64,000 nt of DNA, taken from assembly GCA_947038515.1 (NCBI GenBank), contig CAMQWJ010000001.1, positions 1 to 64,000 of the forward strand, read 5' to 3'. The position numbers and the translations under genes are program-made. The notes beneath the pieces were generated by a model that searched no databases, was not told where the DNA came from, and saw only the letters and a program-made list of their open reading frames with translations. The stretch comes from an uncultured Fusobacteriaceae bacterium (GTDB lineage: Bacteria; Fusobacteriota; Fusobacteriia; Fusobacteriales; Fusobacteriaceae). Below are positions 60,438-64,000 of the stretch, one piece after another (within the stretch, counting starts at the first letter, position 1; each line of letters starts with the position of its first letter).

Positions 60438-60749
60438 TTAGAACATTTTTTCTATAATTTTATCAATATTTTCCACTGTTATATTCTTTTTTAAAATTTG
60501 AAGTTCTTTTTCTATCAAACATTCTTTTTGATAAAAACCTATTTTTTCTTCATATTCATAAAGTATTTTTGTTCCTCTCTTTATATTATCATGTACTGCC
60601 TGTCTTGTTACATTATATTTTTTAGCTATTTCAGAAAGACTCATATCATCTTCCAAATGCTCTATCAAGTAATCACGTTGTTTATCACTAAGTAATTTTT
60701 TATAATAATTGAGAAGAGTAGAAACTTCTGTTAATTCTGTTAACTCCAT
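60438..60749 (-). CDS. ylxM: YlxM/UPF0122 SRP-associated helix-turn-helix protein
   Basis: A 103-aa sigma-70-region-4-like helix-turn-helix protein (LNYYKKLLSDKQRDYLIEHLEDDMSLSEIAKKYNVTRQAVHDNIKRG). It is commonly encoded next to ffh and thought to act with the SRP. AAAGGAG lies upstream. Confidence 0.9.
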   Translation of the reverse strand: MELTELTEVSTLLNYYKKLLSDKQRDYLIEHLEDDMSLSEIAKKYNVTRQAVHDNIKRGTKILYEYEEKIGFYQKECLIEKELQILKKNITVENIDKIIEKMF

Positions 60750-60779
60750 AATTTTACTATTCTCCTTTCAAATTTTTAT

Positions 60780-60806
60780 AAAAAAAGACAACCATTGCTA
60801 GTTGTC
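60780..60806 (-). terminator. Terminator between rpsP and ylxM
   Basis: On the minus strand GACAACTAG, short loop and GGTTGTC stem followed by T7, just after rpsP. It probably reduces read-through into ylxM-ffh. Confidence 0.7.
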
Positions 60807-60817
60807 CTAAATTTCGA

Positions 60818-61081
60818 CTATTTCTTTTTTGCAGCTTCGAATTTAGCCCATACTCCAGCTTTATCTAATAATGATTTTACCGTTCTAGTTGGTTGTGCTC
60901 CATTCATTAAGTGCTTGATAATTTCCTCTTCTTTTAAAACTACTCTTGAATCCTCTAATGGAAAGTAGTTTCCTAAGTAAGATATTGCTTTTCCATCTCT
61001 TTTTGATAAAGCTTCCATAGCAACTATTCTATATGAAGGTCTTTTTGTACTTCCTAATCTTGTTAATCTTAATTTCAACAT
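60818..61081 (-). CDS. rpsP: 30S ribosomal protein S16
   Basis: An 87-aa ribosomal protein with MLKLRLTRLGSTKRPSYRIV at the start, YLGNYFP, and NGAQPTRTVKSLLDKAG near the end. Standard length. It lies upstream of ylxM-ffh. The usual KH-protein, rimM and trmD are not next to it. Confidence 0.97.
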   Translation of the reverse strand: MLKLRLTRLGSTKRPSYRIVAMEALSKRDGKAISYLGNYFPLEDSRVVLKEEEIIKHLMNGAQPTRTVKSLLDKAGVWAKFEAAKKK

Positions 61082-61178
61082 TGTTAAATCACTCCTATTT
61101 CTTTATTTTTAATTACTATATTAGTATATAATATATTCTTTTTTATGTCAAGTGTTTTTTCTTTACATGTTTTAAAAA

Positions 61179-61874
61179 CTAATCTCTTTTTCCACCAACA
61201 ATTCTCAATACATATACAAATAAATTTATGAAATCTAAATAAAGCATTAATGCTCCCATAATTCCATATTTTTCCATTGTGTCACCATTTTCATCTTCAT
61301 CTTCTGAAATACTTAATGCTAATTTTTTTATTCTATTAACATCATATGCAATTAGAACGGAAAATAATACTACACCAAAAACTGAAATCATCCAATATAG
61401 TGCTGGAACTCCTAAAAACATATTAAGTAAGCTCAATATAATCATTGTGATTAATGCACCTTTTAATATATTTCCATATTTACTTAAATCTTCATGTGTT
61501 GTATATCCATAAAGTGCCATTACTAAAAATAATGTTGAGGTTATTGCTAAAGCATATAGTAATATCCCTATTGGAAAAATCATAGTAAATAGTGAAAATA
61601 CAAATCCATTTAAAAGAGCATAACCAAAAAATAATATTTTACAAGTTCCGATAGATAGTTTTTCTAATCTTGCACTTAAATATATTACTACTACTAATTC
61701 AGCTATTAGTAATGGTAAATAAGCTGTTTGGATCATTTGTAGCATCTTATCATTATTTGTTGCTAGAATAAAAGCTGGAACTGAAATAGTTACCAATAAT
61801 CCTATAAACATATTTAAAAACGACTTTCTAAGTAATCCATTTGTTGCTACAATATCTACATCCTCTCTGTACAT
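61179..61874 (-). CDS. BI-1/YccA family membrane protein
   Basis: A 231-aa protein with seven membrane segments of the Bax inhibitor-1 family. LLNGFVFSLF, YGYTTHEDLSKYG and the C-terminal ALMLYLDFINLFVYVLRIVGG are family features. Members act as pH-sensitive Ca2+ leak channels or interact with FtsH. GGAGG precedes the ATG. Confidence 0.88.
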   Translation of the reverse strand: MYREDVDIVATNGLLRKSFLNMFIGLLVTISVPAFILATNNDKMLQMIQTAYLPLLIAELVVVIYLSARLEKLSIGTCKILFFGYALLNGFVFSLFTMIFPIGILLYALAITSTLFLVMALYGYTTHEDLSKYGNILKGALITMIILSLLNMFLGVPALYWMISVFGVVLFSVLIAYDVNRIKKLALSISEDEDENGDTMEKYGIMGALMLYLDFINLFVYVLRIVGGKRD

Positions 61875-61901
61875 TTTTTCCTCCTAATAATTTCTTTTTG
61901 T

Positions 61902-62354
61902 TTAAATTTTTTTTATTTTTTCCTTAATTTCAAGTGCTTTAGTAGGATTTCCTTTTCCTGAAATTCCAACAACACCTCCATCTATTTCTAAAACTGTACA
62001 AAATCTTGCATTCATTTCTTCTTTAGAAGTAATATTATTTACTAAAACATTCAATTTTTCTGCTATCTCCACTATTTGTAAATTAGTTTCTTTAGAACTT
62101 GTGGCAGCAACAATAAAAAAGTATTTTGTTGTTGCTGGACTTAATAAAATATCACTCTTCTCAAACTCTTTCTCTACATAATTTGAACAAATACTTTTGA
62201 TTTCATCACTTATAACTTTGCTTACAACAGTTATATTTGCTCCATATTCAATTAGTGTTTGAATTTTTCTTTTTGCAATTTTTCCACCACCAATAACTAA
62301 GCACTCTTTTCCATTTAAATTTAGAAATATTGGAAGGTATTTTTTTTCTACCAC
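61902..62354 (-). CDS. Precorrin-2 dehydrogenase / sirohydrochlorin ferrochelatase-like (CysG-N/Met8 type)
   Basis: A 150-aa protein with a Rossmann NAD site (CLVIGGGKIAKRKIQTLIEYGANITVVSK) and the NARFCTVLEIDGG segment of Met8/CysG-N. It is short, without the C-terminal dimerisation part of the full-length version. It oxidises precorrin-2 and may insert iron to make siroheme, the cofactor of AsrC. GTG start with AAGGAGAAA upstream. It follows hemL. Confidence 0.88.
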   Translation of the reverse strand: MVEKKYLPIFLNLNGKECLVIGGGKIAKRKIQTLIEYGANITVVSKVISDEIKSICSNYVEKEFEKSDILLSPATTKYFFIVAATSSKETNLQIVEIAEKLNVLVNNITSKEEMNARFCTVLEIDGGVVGISGKGNPTKALEIKEKIKKI

Positions 62355-62404
62355 AATTTCTCCTTTTTTAAAATCAATATTTTTCTATATTTCCCCTAAT
62401 CTTT

Positions 62405-64000
<1,596 letters not shown>

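Overview
The window is about 64 kb of very AT-rich DNA. Gene content and style fit an anaerobic Fusobacteriota genome, probably Fusobacterium, Cetobacterium or a close relative; species cannot be fixed from sequence alone. Support comes from the anaerobic sulfite reductase AsrABC, a flavodiiron-rubredoxin-NADH reductase fusion for O2/NO removal, amino-acid transport and decarboxylation genes, and outer-membrane proteins together with lipoprotein processing (diderm envelope). No phage, insertion sequence, CRISPR array, rRNA or tRNA was found.

Left flank (1-19 kb): lgt preceded by 39-bp tandem repeats, an ABM-domain protein, the flavodiiron fusion, SatP acetate transporter, AsnA, a PHP phosphoesterase with cardiolipin synthase, SlyD, RpiB, a HIT protein, an NSS amino-acid symporter, the split ThrE-type exporter YjjP/YjjB, PgeF, DAHP synthase, a 55-aa 2[4Fe-4S] ferredoxin, a DUF5684-like membrane protein, ProS and GltX.

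Centre (19.0-44.3 kb): the most striking part. Two copies of a ten-gene surface-fibre operon face away from each other around a Crp-like regulator gene. Each has, in order: a two-domain PapD-like chaperone, a major-pilin-like protein, an outer-membrane usher, a subunit-like protein, a decayed gene remnant, a second subunit-like protein, a LysM protein, a one-domain PapD-like protein, a WG-repeat protein, a very large (1380-1456 aa) modular tip-adhesin-like protein and a second one-domain PapD-like protein. The organisation is that of a chaperone-usher (CUP) pilus with unusual extra parts. Assembly and accessory proteins are nearly identical between copies, while the pilin and the adhesin head are strongly diverged and the adhesin modules look shuffled. 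A shared palindrome (core CACTAGTG) lies upstream of both operons. Hairpins at matching gene junctions and an identical terminator at both outer ends show that whole transcription units were duplicated.

Right flank (44.3-64 kb): argH with an NhaC antiporter behind a long structured leader RNA, asrABC with a YeiH-type exporter, an APC amino-acid antiporter with an Orn/Lys/Arg decarboxylase, a small rubredoxin with an altered cysteine knuckle, a cysteine-desulfurase-like enzyme, a PepV-type dipeptidase, ffh-ylxM-rpsP, a BI-1 family membrane protein, and siroheme/haem genes (Met8/CysG-N type, hemL, partial hemB). The siroheme gene fits the needs of AsrC.

All functions are read from motifs and context; no database search was run.
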